Below are positions 24,026 through 32,378 of a stretch of DNA of 40,066 nt, piece after piece. The notes beneath the pieces are model-generated. The model was not told the origin of the DNA, did no database searches, and saw nothing but the letters and a program-made list of their open reading frames with translations. Positions within the stretch are counted from its first letter, which is position 1; each line of letters starts with the position of its first letter. Source of the stretch: CAYOBW01 sp964402115 (GTDB lineage: Bacteria > Verrucomicrobiota > Kiritimatiellia > UBA8416 > CAYOBW01); the NCBI GenBank assembly GCA_964402115.1, contig CAYOBW010000027.1, positions 1 through 40,066 on the forward strand, read 5' to 3'. A program made the translations under genes and the position numbers.

Positions 24026-27000
24026 CTATTCACGCCGGAAAACAGCCGGCTTCCGCGGCCACTCGGCCTTCGGCGGCAGTTCCTTGCTGAACTGCACGTC
24101 GAGCCAGAGCCAGCGTTCGCGGCCCGAGTCCTCCTGCAGCACGACCTGGACCGTCCAGCGCTTGGGATCCGCCTTGGAAATGGTGGCCACCGGCGCGTGC
24201 AGCATGTGCAACACGCCCCACGGGCCGGGGTGGGACACCGTGCGGCTGGCGATCGTGTCGCTGTGGTGCGTGAAGAACAGGAACTGCACGGGGTCGCCCG
24301 GGTAGTTGACGAAACCCACGCGCGCGGCCTCGCCCACCGCCGTGCGGAAGCGCTCGCTGGCCGCGCCGCCCTGGTGCAGCTCGAGCCGCGTCCAGATATC
24401 CATGATGCTGTCGCTCATGCCCTGCTTGCCGAAAACCCGCAGCAGTTGCAGCTGGTCTTCGGTGGGCAGCAGCGAAATCTGGCAGGTCAGCGCGCGGTCC
24501 GCGGTGCGGGGCAGGCAATCGACGAGGCGGTTGGCGGCGTTGATCCACGTCACCGTGTCCTTGGCCAGCTGCAGCTGCCGCAGCCGTTCCAGCTGCTGGT
24601 CCATGCGCGCCAGCTCGGTGCGGGCGCCGTCGGCGATGCGGCGGCCATCCGGCACGTCCTTGCGCGGCGTAACCTGCTTGAGCAACGCGGCGACGGCCGT
24701 GACCTCCTCGAGCGAGAGGTCGGTCGAATCGGCCTTGGGCAGGTCCAGCGGAAAACGCGCATACTTGTCGAGCTGGGGCAGGACCTTGTCCACTTCGGCG
24801 ATCACGTCGTCGGCCATGGCCTTCAGGCAGGCGTGCACCAGATCCTCCCAGTGCTGGCCCACGTAGTCGTCCTGCGGGGTCGCGTTCACCAGGTAGTCGC
24901 GGACAAAGGCGCGGGCCTCGAGGTCCAGCACGCTGTCGCGGTCCGGAACGGCCTGGCCCTGCAGCTGGTTCCAGCGCTGCATGACGTCGCCGCACTTGCG
25001 GCCGTAGTTCTCGTTGCGGGCATTGGCGACGCCCTGAACGGCCCGCCGCCGGACGTCCTCGGCCGGTTCCTTGACCGCCACGAGCGCCGCGTAGTTCGTG
25101 AACACGCGATCGATCTGCCGGCAGAGCTTCTCCAGCTCGAAATGGCGGTCCGCCACGCCGTTATCGCGCAGCTGTCCGTGCCAGTCGCTCCAGTGCTGGT
25201 CGCGGATCTTGAGCTTGTCCGGCACGACGACCGGCGCAAACCCCGGGAAGCGGGCGCCGTAGCCCCCGACCAGGCCGCGCACGCGCAGGTAAAGCGCGAC
25301 GAAGTCCGACAGATCCTTGCCCGTGGCTTCCGGGAAGCGACCGCGCAGCGCGCGCAGGGCCTCCACCATGCGGGCGCGCACGTCCTCGTGCAGCAGCGGG
25401 CCGCTGGACAGGGGCGCCGTGGCGGCCCGCAGCCGGGCGCCGCCCTCTGGCAGCGGCAGCGCGTTGAAGCGTTCGGACGCCATCGCCACGAGATTGGACA
25501 CCAGCAGGGCGTACGCTCGCGAGGCGTCAGCCTGCCGGCAGATGGCGATCGCCTGGAAATCCCTGTCCATGTCGCCGTAGGACTTCTGGATCCGCTCCAT
25601 GACGCCGCCCATCTTCTCGTACTCCGCGCGCCACTGCGGCTCGACGGCCTGGAAGCCCTCGAGCTTGCGGAAGCGTTCGATATTGGCCGTCAGGAACTCG
25701 ACGAGCAGCTTCTCGGCCTCGCTGTAGCGCTTGACCATGTCGCCCTCGAACTGCTCGAGCAACTCCCACAGCAGCTTGATGCGGCGCAGCTGGTCGTCGA
25801 GATCGTTCGCCTCCTTCGCGGACGTGCAGTGCTCGATGAAGCGCTGCACGCCGTAGTCCAGCGGCTTGTTCGAGGACAGCGTCGCACCGCCCAGCAGCCA
25901 GCCCGGCGGCCAGGCGCCGCCGCCGCCGTCCGGCGTGTAGGACCAGGTCAGCGCCTCGCGCTGGGCGGACTCGTCGTTGGCGCGGTAGGCGCCGAAGTCG
26001 TCGGCCGACAGCGTGTAGCGGAAGAGGCCGCCCAGGTCCAGCCGCCCCTCCGGCTTGCGGGCCGGCGGGTACGCCAGGCCGGCGGCATCCGCCTCGATGC
26101 GGAGCAGCTCGCCCAGGGCCACGGTCGCGTCGGCGGTCCACCCTCCCGGCGCCTCGGCCTGCAACCGCGCGCGGGCCTGCGCCATGGCGGGCTGGAACAC
26201 GCCCAGGTCGAACAGGACGCGCCGGGCCCGGAACCGCATCGCGTTAAGGCCGGGATCGAAGGGGCGCGACATCCGGAAGATGCGCGGCACGCGCAGCGGC
26301 TGCCGGATCAGCTCCTGCAGCTCCCGGTGATACCCGCTCAGCGTGACCTTGCCGATCTCCAGCGCCACCGGATTGGCGCCGCGGTACACGCAGCCCGGGG
26401 CGTTGGTCTCCGCCCCCGGGCCGACCAGCAGCAGGCCGTGGTCCAGGCGGGCCGGATCAACCAGTTCCTTCGCCGCGAACTTCCAGAACTGGCTCTCGCG
26501 GCCGATGTTCTTCTGCAGCTGCCGCCCGCCCAGCCAGGTCAGCAGGAACAGCAGCAGCACGCCCGCCGCGCCGGAGCCCAGCAGGAGCAGGCGGCGCTGG
26601 AGATGCAGCCGGCGCACGTTGGAGGCGCGCGTGACCAGTCCGCGCTCGGGGAAGATCTTGCCCAGGAACACGTCGCGCAGGAAGAACGCCCGGTCGCGTT
26701 CCCAGATGCGCCCCTCGGGCAGGCTCTCGGGCTCGATGCCCAGCACCTTGGCCAGCTCCGCGTCCAGCGCGGCGCCCTCGCGCATGGAGGAGTTGAAGTA
26801 GATGCCCCGCAGGAACAGCGGCTTCGTGGACCATTCGCTGGGCACGAAGATGGTCTGCATGTAGCGCTTCAGGGACGGCAGCAGTCCCTCGAAGCTCACC
26901 GGGAAATCGAACAGCGTGTCCACCTCGTCGAAGCGCGAGTCGGAGAGGTCGTGCGACGGCTCGGGGTTCTGGAGCAGCGTGAGCCGGCGGCGCAGCAGGC

Positions 27001-27931
27001 GATCCTTGACGACGGCCAGGTACTTCTCCGTCAGCTCCGGGTTGAACGGCTGGTCGATCGAATCGGGATTCGACCACCCGAACATCTGGCTCTGCAGGTC
27101 GGGCGAATCGATGTCGTCGAAGAACTCGCGGAAGCCGAGCACGAGGTCGCACTTGGTCACCACGACGAAAACAGGGAAGCGCACGTCCAGCGCCCGCTGC
27201 ACGTTGTTGAGCTGCTGGGAGATCTTGGTCGCCTTGCGCTGGATCGTCTCGGGCGAGTCCTTGATCAGGCTGTCGGCCGGGATCACGAGCAGCAGGCCGT
27301 TGATCGGGCAGTTGGGGCGGTGCTTGCGGAGCAGCTTGAGGAACACGTTCCACTCGGAGCTGTCGCCCGTGTTCACGTCGGAGAACATGAGCCGGCCGGC
27401 CAGGTCGAGGATGACGGCGTCGTTCGTGAACCACCAGTTCATGTTGATGGTGCCGCCCACGCCCTGGAGCTCGTCCTGCAGCCCCGGCGGGAAGCCGATG
27501 TTGGAGTGGCGGATCGCCTCGGTCTTGCCGGATCCCGGTTCGCCGACCAGCACGTACCACGGCAGGCTGTAGAAGTCCTTGCCCGTGCCGCGGAACTTAT
27601 CGAGCCCCTCTTCGAATTTCTTGCGCAGGTCGTCGAGCATGGCGATCTGCCCGGCCTGGTTGAGGCCCTGCGGCGTAGCGGCGCCCTGGCCGCGCATATC
27701 GGCCTTGAAGCTCTCCGCGCGCCGCTTGCGCGAGCCGCGGATCAGCAGGCCATAAAGCCCCAGCACGCCGCTGACGACGAGCGCCCCGACCAGCAGGATC
27801 ATCATCCCCTTGGTCCCGAAGAAGGCGTAGACGAAGTACGACAGCGCCGAACAACTCAAGACGGCAGCGGTCGCCTTGGTCGAAACAGGCATGCTGTAGA
27901 TGGTTTGTCCAAGTCGGTCCATGTTCATCAT
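24026..27931 (-). CDS. tssM: TssM (IcmF) inner-membrane channel component
   Basis: A 1301-aa IcmF-family protein of the T6SS membrane complex. Two N-terminal transmembrane helices (about 20-65) precede a cytosolic NTPase-like domain with Walker A GEPGSGKT (130-137), a Walker B-like VILDLAGRLMF and TKCDLV. A third helix lies near 485-505 (LLLLGSGAAGVLLLFLLTWLGG). A large periplasmic IcmF-related region follows, ending in the C-terminal beta-sandwich domain that in other systems contacts TssJ. No tssJ is seen in the window. Start ATG 27931 is 12 nt after the tssL stop. Length is slightly above average for the family. Confidence 0.96.
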   Translation of the reverse strand: MMNMDRLGQTIYSMPVSTKATAAVLSCSALSYFVYAFFGTKGMMILLVGALVVSGVLGLYGLLIRGSRKRRAESFKADMRGQGAATPQGLNQAGQIAMLDDLRKKFEEGLDKFRGTGKDFYSLPWYVLVGEPGSGKTEAIRHSNIGFPPGLQDELQGVGGTINMNWWFTNDAVILDLAGRLMFSDVNTGDSSEWNVFLKLLRKHRPNCPINGLLLVIPADSLIKDSPETIQRKATKISQQLNNVQRALDVRFPVFVVVTKCDLVLGFREFFDDIDSPDLQSQMFGWSNPDSIDQPFNPELTEKYLAVVKDRLLRRRLTLLQNPEPSHDLSDSRFDEVDTLFDFPVSFEGLLPSLKRYMQTIFVPSEWSTKPLFLRGIYFNSSMREGAALDAELAKVLGIEPESLPEGRIWERDRAFFLRDVFLGKIFPERGLVTRASNVRRLHLQRRLLLLGSGAAGVLLLFLLTWLGGRQLQKNIGRESQFWKFAAKELVDPARLDHGLLLVGPGAETNAPGCVYRGANPVALEIGKVTLSGYHRELQELIRQPLRVPRIFRMSRPFDPGLNAMRFRARRVLFDLGVFQPAMAQARARLQAEAPGGWTADATVALGELLRIEADAAGLAYPPARKPEGRLDLGGLFRYTLSADDFGAYRANDESAQREALTWSYTPDGGGGAWPPGWLLGGATLSSNKPLDYGVQRFIEHCTSAKEANDLDDQLRRIKLLWELLEQFEGDMVKRYSEAEKLLVEFLTANIERFRKLEGFQAVEPQWRAEYEKMGGVMERIQKSYGDMDRDFQAIAICRQADASRAYALLVSNLVAMASERFNALPLPEGGARLRAATAPLSSGPLLHEDVRARMVEALRALRGRFPEATGKDLSDFVALYLRVRGLVGGYGARFPGFAPVVVPDKLKIRDQHWSDWHGQLRDNGVADRHFELEKLCRQIDRVFTNYAALVAVKEPAEDVRRRAVQGVANARNENYGRKCGDVMQRWNQLQGQAVPDRDSVLDLEARAFVRDYLVNATPQDDYVGQHWEDLVHACLKAMADDVIAEVDKVLPQLDKYARFPLDLPKADSTDLSLEEVTAVAALLKQVTPRKDVPDGRRIADGARTELARMDQQLERLRQLQLAKDTVTWINAANRLVDCLPRTADRALTCQISLLPTEDQLQLLRVFGKQGMSDSIMDIWTRLELHQGGAASERFRTAVGEAARVGFVNYPGDPVQFLFFTHHSDTIASRTVSHPGPWGVLHMLHAPVATISKADPKRWTVQVVLQEDSGRERWLWLDVQFSKELPPKAEWPRKPAVFRRE

Positions 27932-27943
27932 GGCGGCACCCTC

Positions 27944-28672
27944 TCAGCGTCCGGAAGTGTCCTTGGATGAGCCGGCGGCCGGTGCGGCGGCCGGGTCGCG
28001 GGCCAGAATGACCTTCAGCGCGTCCGAAAGGTCGCGCGAGGCCTGGCGGTACAACACCACGTTCGTCACGAAGAGCACGATTACGAGCCCCACGATCGCA
28101 ATCACGATGCCCAGCAGCTTGGCGCCGGGCGGCTCGACGAGGTTGCGCGTGTCAAGGTGTTCGTAGGCTTCCGGGCAGGTCTTGGCGCGCTCCTCGGTGT
28201 TGAGGTAGTCCTTGATCCGCAACGCCAGCTCGCGCATCTTCTTCTTGATGTACTCGGGCTTGCCCGCGTAGAAGCCCTGGAAGCCCAGGCCCAGGCAGGT
28301 GTAGAACACCACCAGCCGCTCCGTGACGGACTTGTTCTTGTCGGCCAGGGCGGCGTCCAGCAGGTCGAAGAACTTCTCGTCGCCGGCGAGCTCCTTGAAA
28401 TCGTAGGCGAGGCGCTCCTTGTGCCACTGCTCGGAGATGCTCAGGCGCCCATCGACGATCATCGAGTCCACGAAGAAGGTCAGCGCGTCCTTGATCTTCT
28501 CGTGTTGCTCGCTCAGCTCGGGGCTCTGGGCGGCCGTGGTCTTCATCTTTTCCAGCAGGGTGCGGATTTCCGCGCGTACGATGGCGTACTCGCAACTGCC
28601 GCCGCTGCGGGCCGCGCGGTTCAAGCGGCAGAGATAGTGGAACAGGGGTTCGCACAGCTCGGGCAGGGTCAT
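27944..28672 (-). CDS. tssL: TssL (DotU/IcmH) inner-membrane protein
   Basis: A 242-aa DotU-family tail-anchored partner of TssM. It opens MTLPELCEPLFHYLCRLNRAARSG, then has the family segment ALTFFVDSMIVD and FKELAGDEKFFDLLDAAL, with VFYTCLGLGFQGFYAG in the centre. The C-terminal membrane helix is LLGIVIAIVGLVIVLFVTNVVLY (about 185-207), followed by a 35-residue Ala/Ser-rich periplasmic tail with no peptidoglycan-binding (OmpA) domain. The start overlaps the tssK stop by 4 nt (ATGA), consistent with coupled synthesis of baseplate-docking TssK and TssL. Confidence 0.94.
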   Translation of the reverse strand: MTLPELCEPLFHYLCRLNRAARSGGSCEYAIVRAEIRTLLEKMKTTAAQSPELSEQHEKIKDALTFFVDSMIVDGRLSISEQWHKERLAYDFKELAGDEKFFDLLDAALADKNKSVTERLVVFYTCLGLGFQGFYAGKPEYIKKKMRELALRIKDYLNTEERAKTCPEAYEHLDTRNLVEPPGAKLLGIVIAIVGLVIVLFVTNVVLYRQASRDLSDALKVILARDPAAAPAAGSSKDTSGR

Positions 28673-30063
28673 GTGCCGGCCTCCTGGTTGGGAACGGTCA
28701 TGTACAACGCCAGCTGCAGGTCCGCGGCCTCCATGCCGGGCCAGCGGGCGGCAATCGCCTTCTCTTCAACGATGCGCTCCCACATGCGCTGGCTTTCGCC
28801 GCGCTGCAGACGGAAGTAGATCAAACCCGCCTCGGAGGGCAGCTCCAGCGGCGGCAGGCGCTCCAGCACGAGCCGCACCCCCCAGATCGCGCGCGCGCCG
28901 AGGCTGCGGGCCATCAGCTTGAACTTGTCCGGATCCTCGACCAGCTTGGCGACGGCCAGGGCGTCCTCGCGGGTCTTGATGCCGAGGAAGTAGTCGGTCG
29001 GCCGCGTGAGGTGCTCGTCGGTGAGCGCCGCCACGAGCAGGCCGGCTTCGAGCTGGAAGGGCAGGCGGATGAAGCTGGGCTTGACGGAGCCGCGCAGCAG
29101 GGCGCGGATCTTGCTGGCCAGCTCGAAGAAGACCAGGGCCGGCGCGTCGTGGTCGTAGGCCGCGACCTCGAACTGGTCGCGGTCCGGGTAGAGCGCCGCG
29201 AGCTCGCCCAGCAGCTGGCGCAGCTCCAAATACATCGTGAAGGGCGACACGCGCGGCGCCTCGGGCACCGGGCACTGCGCGAGATGCGGCAGGCGCGCGC
29301 TGAACCGGTTCAGGATCTGGAGGCGCAGCATCTGCTCGAACTGCACGCCGCGCATCTTGTCCACGCTGAACCCGCCGCGGTTGATCTGGATCACCAGCTC
29401 CTTGCGGCTCGCTTCGACCTGATTGGCCAGGTCGCGGAGCAGGTCGCGCATGACCGTCGAGCCGCCCGTCACAAGGCAGGGGGGCATGAACTGCGGGTCC
29501 TGCCGCGGCAGGCCGACCGCTTCGCCTGTGGACTGCACCACGCGCAGGATGGGCAGCACCTCCATGTCGGAGTGGTCGTCCTTGTCGAGCAGCAGGCGGG
29601 CGTTGACGCGCCGCACCGGCACGGGCTGCGGGTTCTCGCCCGTGTTCTCGTCCGGGCGGTCCACCTCGGTCACCTTGAAGACGCGCTTCACGCGCCAGTC
29701 GGCGTCCACGCGATCCACCGCGTTGGCCCGCTCGCTGAACCAGAGCGGCACCCCGAGATAGACGGTGAAGCCGCCGCGGCCCGACTCGAACTGGTCCTTG
29801 ATGTCGAGGGCGGGCAGGTCGGCGTGCTCGGGCACGCTGACCTCGATGCCGCTCGGCATGACCGCGCGCAGCCGGTCGAACTGGATGAGCATGTTCTCGA
29901 GCGCGTCGGCGGAAAGGCGGCTTTCCACCACGCCGTAGGCGTACGGCATGGCCAGCCGCCGCTCGCTGCCGAAGCGCTCGAGCAGGTGGCGCTGCATGGT
30001 CTGCAGGTGGTGGGGCTGCAGAAACAATCCCTCGTGCCAGTGTACTTCGCCAACCATCGACAT
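28669..30063 (-). CDS. tssK: TssK baseplate-to-membrane connector
   Basis: A 464-aa VasE/ImpJ-family protein that docks the baseplate wedges onto TssL/TssM. The N-terminus VHWHEGLFLQPHHLQTMQRHL is diagnostic. Also visible are RVNARLLLDKDDHSDMEVLPILRV, FMPPCLVTG, FTMYLELRQLLGELAAL and the C-terminal head domain with FFLGIKT-type sequence (YFLGIKTREDALAVAKLVEDPDKFKLMARSLGARAIWGVRL). Phage receptor-binding-protein ancestry of this head is established for the family. Start ATG 30063, GGAG upstream. It lies 42 nt after the first gene of the operon. Confidence 0.96.
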   Translation of the reverse strand: MSMVGEVHWHEGLFLQPHHLQTMQRHLLERFGSERRLAMPYAYGVVESRLSADALENMLIQFDRLRAVMPSGIEVSVPEHADLPALDIKDQFESGRGGFTVYLGVPLWFSERANAVDRVDADWRVKRVFKVTEVDRPDENTGENPQPVPVRRVNARLLLDKDDHSDMEVLPILRVVQSTGEAVGLPRQDPQFMPPCLVTGGSTVMRDLLRDLANQVEASRKELVIQINRGGFSVDKMRGVQFEQMLRLQILNRFSARLPHLAQCPVPEAPRVSPFTMYLELRQLLGELAALYPDRDQFEVAAYDHDAPALVFFELASKIRALLRGSVKPSFIRLPFQLEAGLLVAALTDEHLTRPTDYFLGIKTREDALAVAKLVEDPDKFKLMARSLGARAIWGVRLVLERLPPLELPSEAGLIYFRLQRGESQRMWERIVEEKAIAARWPGMEAADLQLALYMTVPNQEAGT

Positions 30064-30105
30064 CGGGCCACTCCTTTCCGCGACACGCGGCGGTGCGCCA
30101 GCCGC

Positions 30106-31080
30106 TTAAGAGGCGGGCGCCTGCGGTACCTGCATCAGCGTTTCCGTGTACTTGGCCAAAGCCTCACGGATGGCGTGTTCGATCACATCCTCTTCCAGGT
30201 CGCGCGCCATCTTGTTGTAGCGGTTCCAGCATTTGTACTCCTGGCTGGCCAGGACGTTGCCACCCTCCAGCGCGGCCTTGGCCTGGATCTCCTGCGGCGC
30301 GAATTTTGCCAGGTGCTGGCGGGTGACGAGCGTGCCCGCCTGGCCGATGGCGGCGATGATGGCCGCCGACAACCGTTGCAGCACCTCGATGTTGCGCTTC
30401 AGATCCACGCCGGAAAGTTCCTTGTTCCCGCTGATGTACGCGACCATGTCCTTGCGCAGGCTGACGGCGCGCTTGAGCGCGGACCGCGGCGCGATGGTCT
30501 TCCAGGCCTTCCAGACAAGGTCGTCGGCGTTGCCGACAAAAATGATCAGCAACAGCGCGAGCTTCATGGTGCGGGCCAGGTCCAGCCGCTGGATGCCCGC
30601 GCCCCGCATCAGGTACTGCAGCACGTCCTGAATGCGCTTCGGCAGGACCATTTCGTCGTCGTCGCCCGTGACCGCGGCGGGCATGCTGTCGGAGGAGTCG
30701 TGTTCCTCGGGGGCGGGCACCACCGCGAAGCCGGCCAGCTCCAGGCGCCTGACGACCTTCGCCTTGTCCTCTTCACCCATCCACTGCGCAGCCGCCAGGA
30801 AACGATCGAGCAGGGCATCGGGTTTCTCGTCGTCCACGCCGCGGGCGGGGGCTTGGACAAACGCGGCCGCCTGGTCCCAGACCGGAAACTCGCGGCGCAG
30901 CCGTTCGAGGAACTCGGCCCGTTGGTCGGGCATGATCGTGTCGAGCATCTGCTCGACCACTTCCGTGGCATACTGCCTGCGCTTCTCAGCCGGCTCGTCG
31001 GCGAAGCTGATCTGCACCATCTTCAGCTTCCCGGCTGCCGCCGCCACTCTGTTGGGCAGATCGTCTGCGTGTGCTGCCAT
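30106..31080 (-). CDS. T6SS operon first gene; protein with TagH C-terminal-like helical region (FHA absent)
   Basis: A 324-aa cytosolic, mainly helical protein. Residues about 1-130 are acidic and charged. From about 165 the pattern (LARTMKLALLLIIFVGNADDLVWKAW, then FAPQEIQAKA, EYKCWNRYNKMARDLEEDVIEHAIREALAKYTETL) resembles the C-terminal domain of TagH/Fha1 proteins, where a W..Y segment is followed by a helix with FG..F..AYE. No FHA domain is present; FHA domains are on two separate proteins here. The start is ATG 31080, although the ribosome site is weak (GGGCGG); upstream in-frame codons lie in the leader. It is the first gene behind the sigma70-type promoter. Similarity to TagH is by eye only. 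Confidence 0.6.
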   Translation of the reverse strand: MAAHADDLPNRVAAAAGKLKMVQISFADEPAEKRRQYATEVVEQMLDTIMPDQRAEFLERLRREFPVWDQAAAFVQAPARGVDDEKPDALLDRFLAAAQWMGEEDKAKVVRRLELAGFAVVPAPEEHDSSDSMPAAVTGDDDEMVLPKRIQDVLQYLMRGAGIQRLDLARTMKLALLLIIFVGNADDLVWKAWKTIAPRSALKRAVSLRKDMVAYISGNKELSGVDLKRNIEVLQRLSAAIIAAIGQAGTLVTRQHLAKFAPQEIQAKAALEGGNVLASQEYKCWNRYNKMARDLEEDVIEHAIREALAKYTETLMQVPQAPAS

Positions 31081-31141
31081 GGTATGCCGCCCGTGGATAG
31101 AAACGTTTCGCGTCCAACTCTTCTTCAACCCCTTGCACAGC

Positions 31142-31176
31142 ACGAGTTACTATAGCGAGGCCGGGGGCAATGGCAA
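31142..31176 (-). promoter_or_regulatory. Sigma70-type promoter of the T6SS operon
   Basis: On the minus strand: -35 TTGCCA (31171-31176), 16-nt spacer, -10 TATAGT (31149-31154). Each hexamer matches five of six consensus bases. Predicted start is near 31142, giving a leader of about 62 nt before ATG 31080. No other comparable pair is visible between here and the gene. Confidence 0.6.
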
Positions 31177-31378
31177 GCGTCAAACAACAGCGGCAAACAA
31201 CAGGCCCCGTAACGCCCCGGCGACGCAGGGGGGACGCCTGGCGCGTAACGGTCGGGGACGGCCGTCTCCAGCACCAACGCCACAGGCGCGGCGCGGCGAT
31301 GGCGATCCGCCGCCGCTATCCCGGCGAGGGTGACTGGGGCCTGACCGTGAGGCTTGGGGGCGTCCCGTCCCCCTGGCT

Positions 31379-31439
31379 GCCCGCCTGTCCTTCGGATCGG
31401 CTCCGCCTCGCGGGGGTCGCGGCGGCTGGGCAGGCGGGC
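31379..31439. repeat. Long-loop inverted repeat in the T6SS upstream gap
   Basis: GCCCGCCTG (31379-31387) and CAGGCGGGC (31431-31439) form a 9-bp perfect stem with a GC-rich loop of about 43 nt. The rest of 31180-31470 shows no convincing gene on either strand. Confidence 0.35.
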
Positions 31440-31472
31440 GGCCGCGCCTGTTTCACTGCGACACTTTGTGCC

Positions 31473-31524
31473 GCAACAGGGGTGCAACAAGCCACCAATC
31501 GGCCAGCCGGAAGAATATGTTGCA
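31473..31524. promoter_or_regulatory. Candidate activator (enhancer) sites upstream of the sigma54 promoter
   Basis: GCAACA occurs at 31473 and again at 31484 (11 bp later, one helical turn). An inverted copy in TGTTGCA lies at 31518-31524, so TGCAACA and TGTTGCA form a 7-bp inverted pair 28 bp apart. The cluster lies 90-140 bp before the predicted start, where sigma54 enhancer-binding proteins act. Confidence 0.4.
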
Positions 31525-31585
31525 TCCGGTTAATAGACAGTCATTTAAGCGCGACTCAGGCGCCTCAGCCGATCCGCCCGGCAAG

Positions 31586-31603
31586 TTGGCACGCGTCTTG
31601 CGT
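31586..31603 (+). promoter_or_regulatory. Sigma54 (RpoN) promoter, plus strand
   Basis: TTGGCACG-CGTC-TTGCGT. The -24 GG (31588-31589) and -12 GC (31600-31601) are separated by exactly 10 bp, and the match to YTGGCACGrNNNTTGCW fails only at the last consensus position. The predicted start is near 31613. It faces away from the T6SS operon and toward a non-coding, terminator-ended stretch. Confidence 0.72.
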
Positions 31604-31612
31604 TCAGATAAG

Positions 31613-31747
31613 TTGACCGAGACTGGTTTGGCACTACGGTGATCTCAGTAGATGCTAACTTACGAGATCTCAACAGCCCTACTGGTCAAAGGCCGACAGA
31701 ATCGAGCAGAGCCAGGAAACAAAACGTTTTCCTGGCTTTGTTCGTTT
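31613..31747 (+). ncRNA. Candidate sigma54-dependent small RNA
   Basis: A stretch of about 135 nt between a sigma54 promoter and a terminator hairpin. The 5' end TTGACC (31613-31618) pairs with GGTCAA (31684-31689), closing a domain. Inside is a hairpin of GATCTC (31641-31646) with GAGATC (31664-31669), extended by GTA/TAC with one bulged A and a 10-nt loop. The single-stranded stretch GAGACTGGTTTGGCACTACGG could be the target-pairing region. The terminator is the third stem. An ATG at 31652 opens 63 codons with no ribosome site and runs through the terminator, so coding is unlikely. It resembles, in architecture only, Qrr-type sigma54-driven sRNAs. Confidence 0.45.
31710..31747 (+). terminator. 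Terminator hairpin, plus strand
   Basis: A 10-bp stem, AGCCAGGAAA (31710-31719) with TTTCCTGGCT (31728-31737), 8-nt loop, followed by the U-rich TTGTTCGTTT. On the opposite strand no U-tract follows the stem, so the plus orientation fits better. It may still help end the leftward GNAT transcript, whose stop is 28 nt away. Confidence 0.6.
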
Positions 31748-31764
31748 CCGGAACCGGCCCTGCG

Positions 31765-32256
31765 CTACACACGCAGCCGCATCGCGACTTCGGGACAGGT
31801 GAAAGGCGAGTCGTATTTGGTGCAGTTGATGCACCCCACGTAGATCTTGTGGATCAGCGTCGCCTTCGCCACCTCCTCGAAGCCCAGGCGCCGGAAAAAC
31901 TCCGGGGTGAAGGTCAGAACAATGATCTCGGACGTGCGCAGGGGCTTGATCCGTTCAATGGCACACTCCACGAGGGCCCGGCCGATGCCCTTGCCCTTGT
32001 GGTCGGCTTGGACGCACAGCGAGACGATCTCGACGTCGTGCTGCCGGGCCACTCCCACTTCCGGCAGGATGTGCCAGGACACGGCGCCGGCCACCTTGCC
32101 TTCCAGCTCGCAAACCAGAAAACGATCGATGTTCTGCACGATGTCGCTGAGCGCGCGCGGGATCAACTCCTGCGGGTGCGATTTGATGAGTCGAAAAATG
32201 GGCTCGGCGTCGCCGAATTCGGCCGGCCGGATGTGCTCGCGAACGTCGTTTGTCAT
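31765..32256 (-). CDS. GNAT N-acetyltransferase, short N-acetylglutamate-synthase-like (ArgA-type)
   Basis: A 163-aa single-domain acetyltransferase. It opens HIRPAEFGDAEPIFRLIKSHPQELIPRAL, then has EIVSLCVQADHKGKGIGRALVECA, the acetyl-CoA-binding R/Q-x-x-G-x-G/A loop (HKGKGIG), and LTFTPEFFRRLGFEEV. The C-terminal KIYVGCINCTKY..CPEVAM matches the KxWxxCxxCPKxxxCDEVAM ending of short NAGS-type proteins that acetylate glutamate at the start of arginine synthesis. The start chosen is ATG 32256, where family homology begins; the frame stays open upstream without support. No other arg gene is in the window. Divergent from the SNF2 gene. Confidence 0.8.
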   Translation of the reverse strand: MTNDVREHIRPAEFGDAEPIFRLIKSHPQELIPRALSDIVQNIDRFLVCELEGKVAGAVSWHILPEVGVARQHDVEIVSLCVQADHKGKGIGRALVECAIERIKPLRTSEIIVLTFTPEFFRRLGFEEVAKATLIHKIYVGCINCTKYDSPFTCPEVAMRLRV

Positions 32257-32378
32257 GCCCTGAACCGTAGCCCCCATCCCCCCGCCAAAGCAAGCCAATA
32301 GCGGGATGGGCCAGCGGTTGCCAGATTCCACCAGATTCGGGTTGAGACGGGGTGCGTTTGCGCGCACTATGCCCCGCC

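Noticed and set aside
23972..27970. A 1332-codon plus-strand open frame opposite tssM
   Set aside because: Antisense shadow of TssM; composition and lack of motifs fit codon bias, not a gene.
31170..31616. 148-codon plus-strand frame in the T6SS upstream gap
   Set aside because: No ribosome site, no recognisable fold, overlaps the sigma54 promoter and the T6SS promoter; composition is Arg/Pro/Ala-rich shadow type.
31706..31740. Hairpin as the terminator of the leftward GNAT gene only
   Set aside because: The U-rich tract follows the stem on the plus strand, not the minus strand; a bidirectional role is still possible.
31652..31843. 63-codon ORF starting inside the candidate small RNA
   Set aside because: No ribosome site, it runs through the terminator hairpin and then antisense to the conserved end of the GNAT gene.
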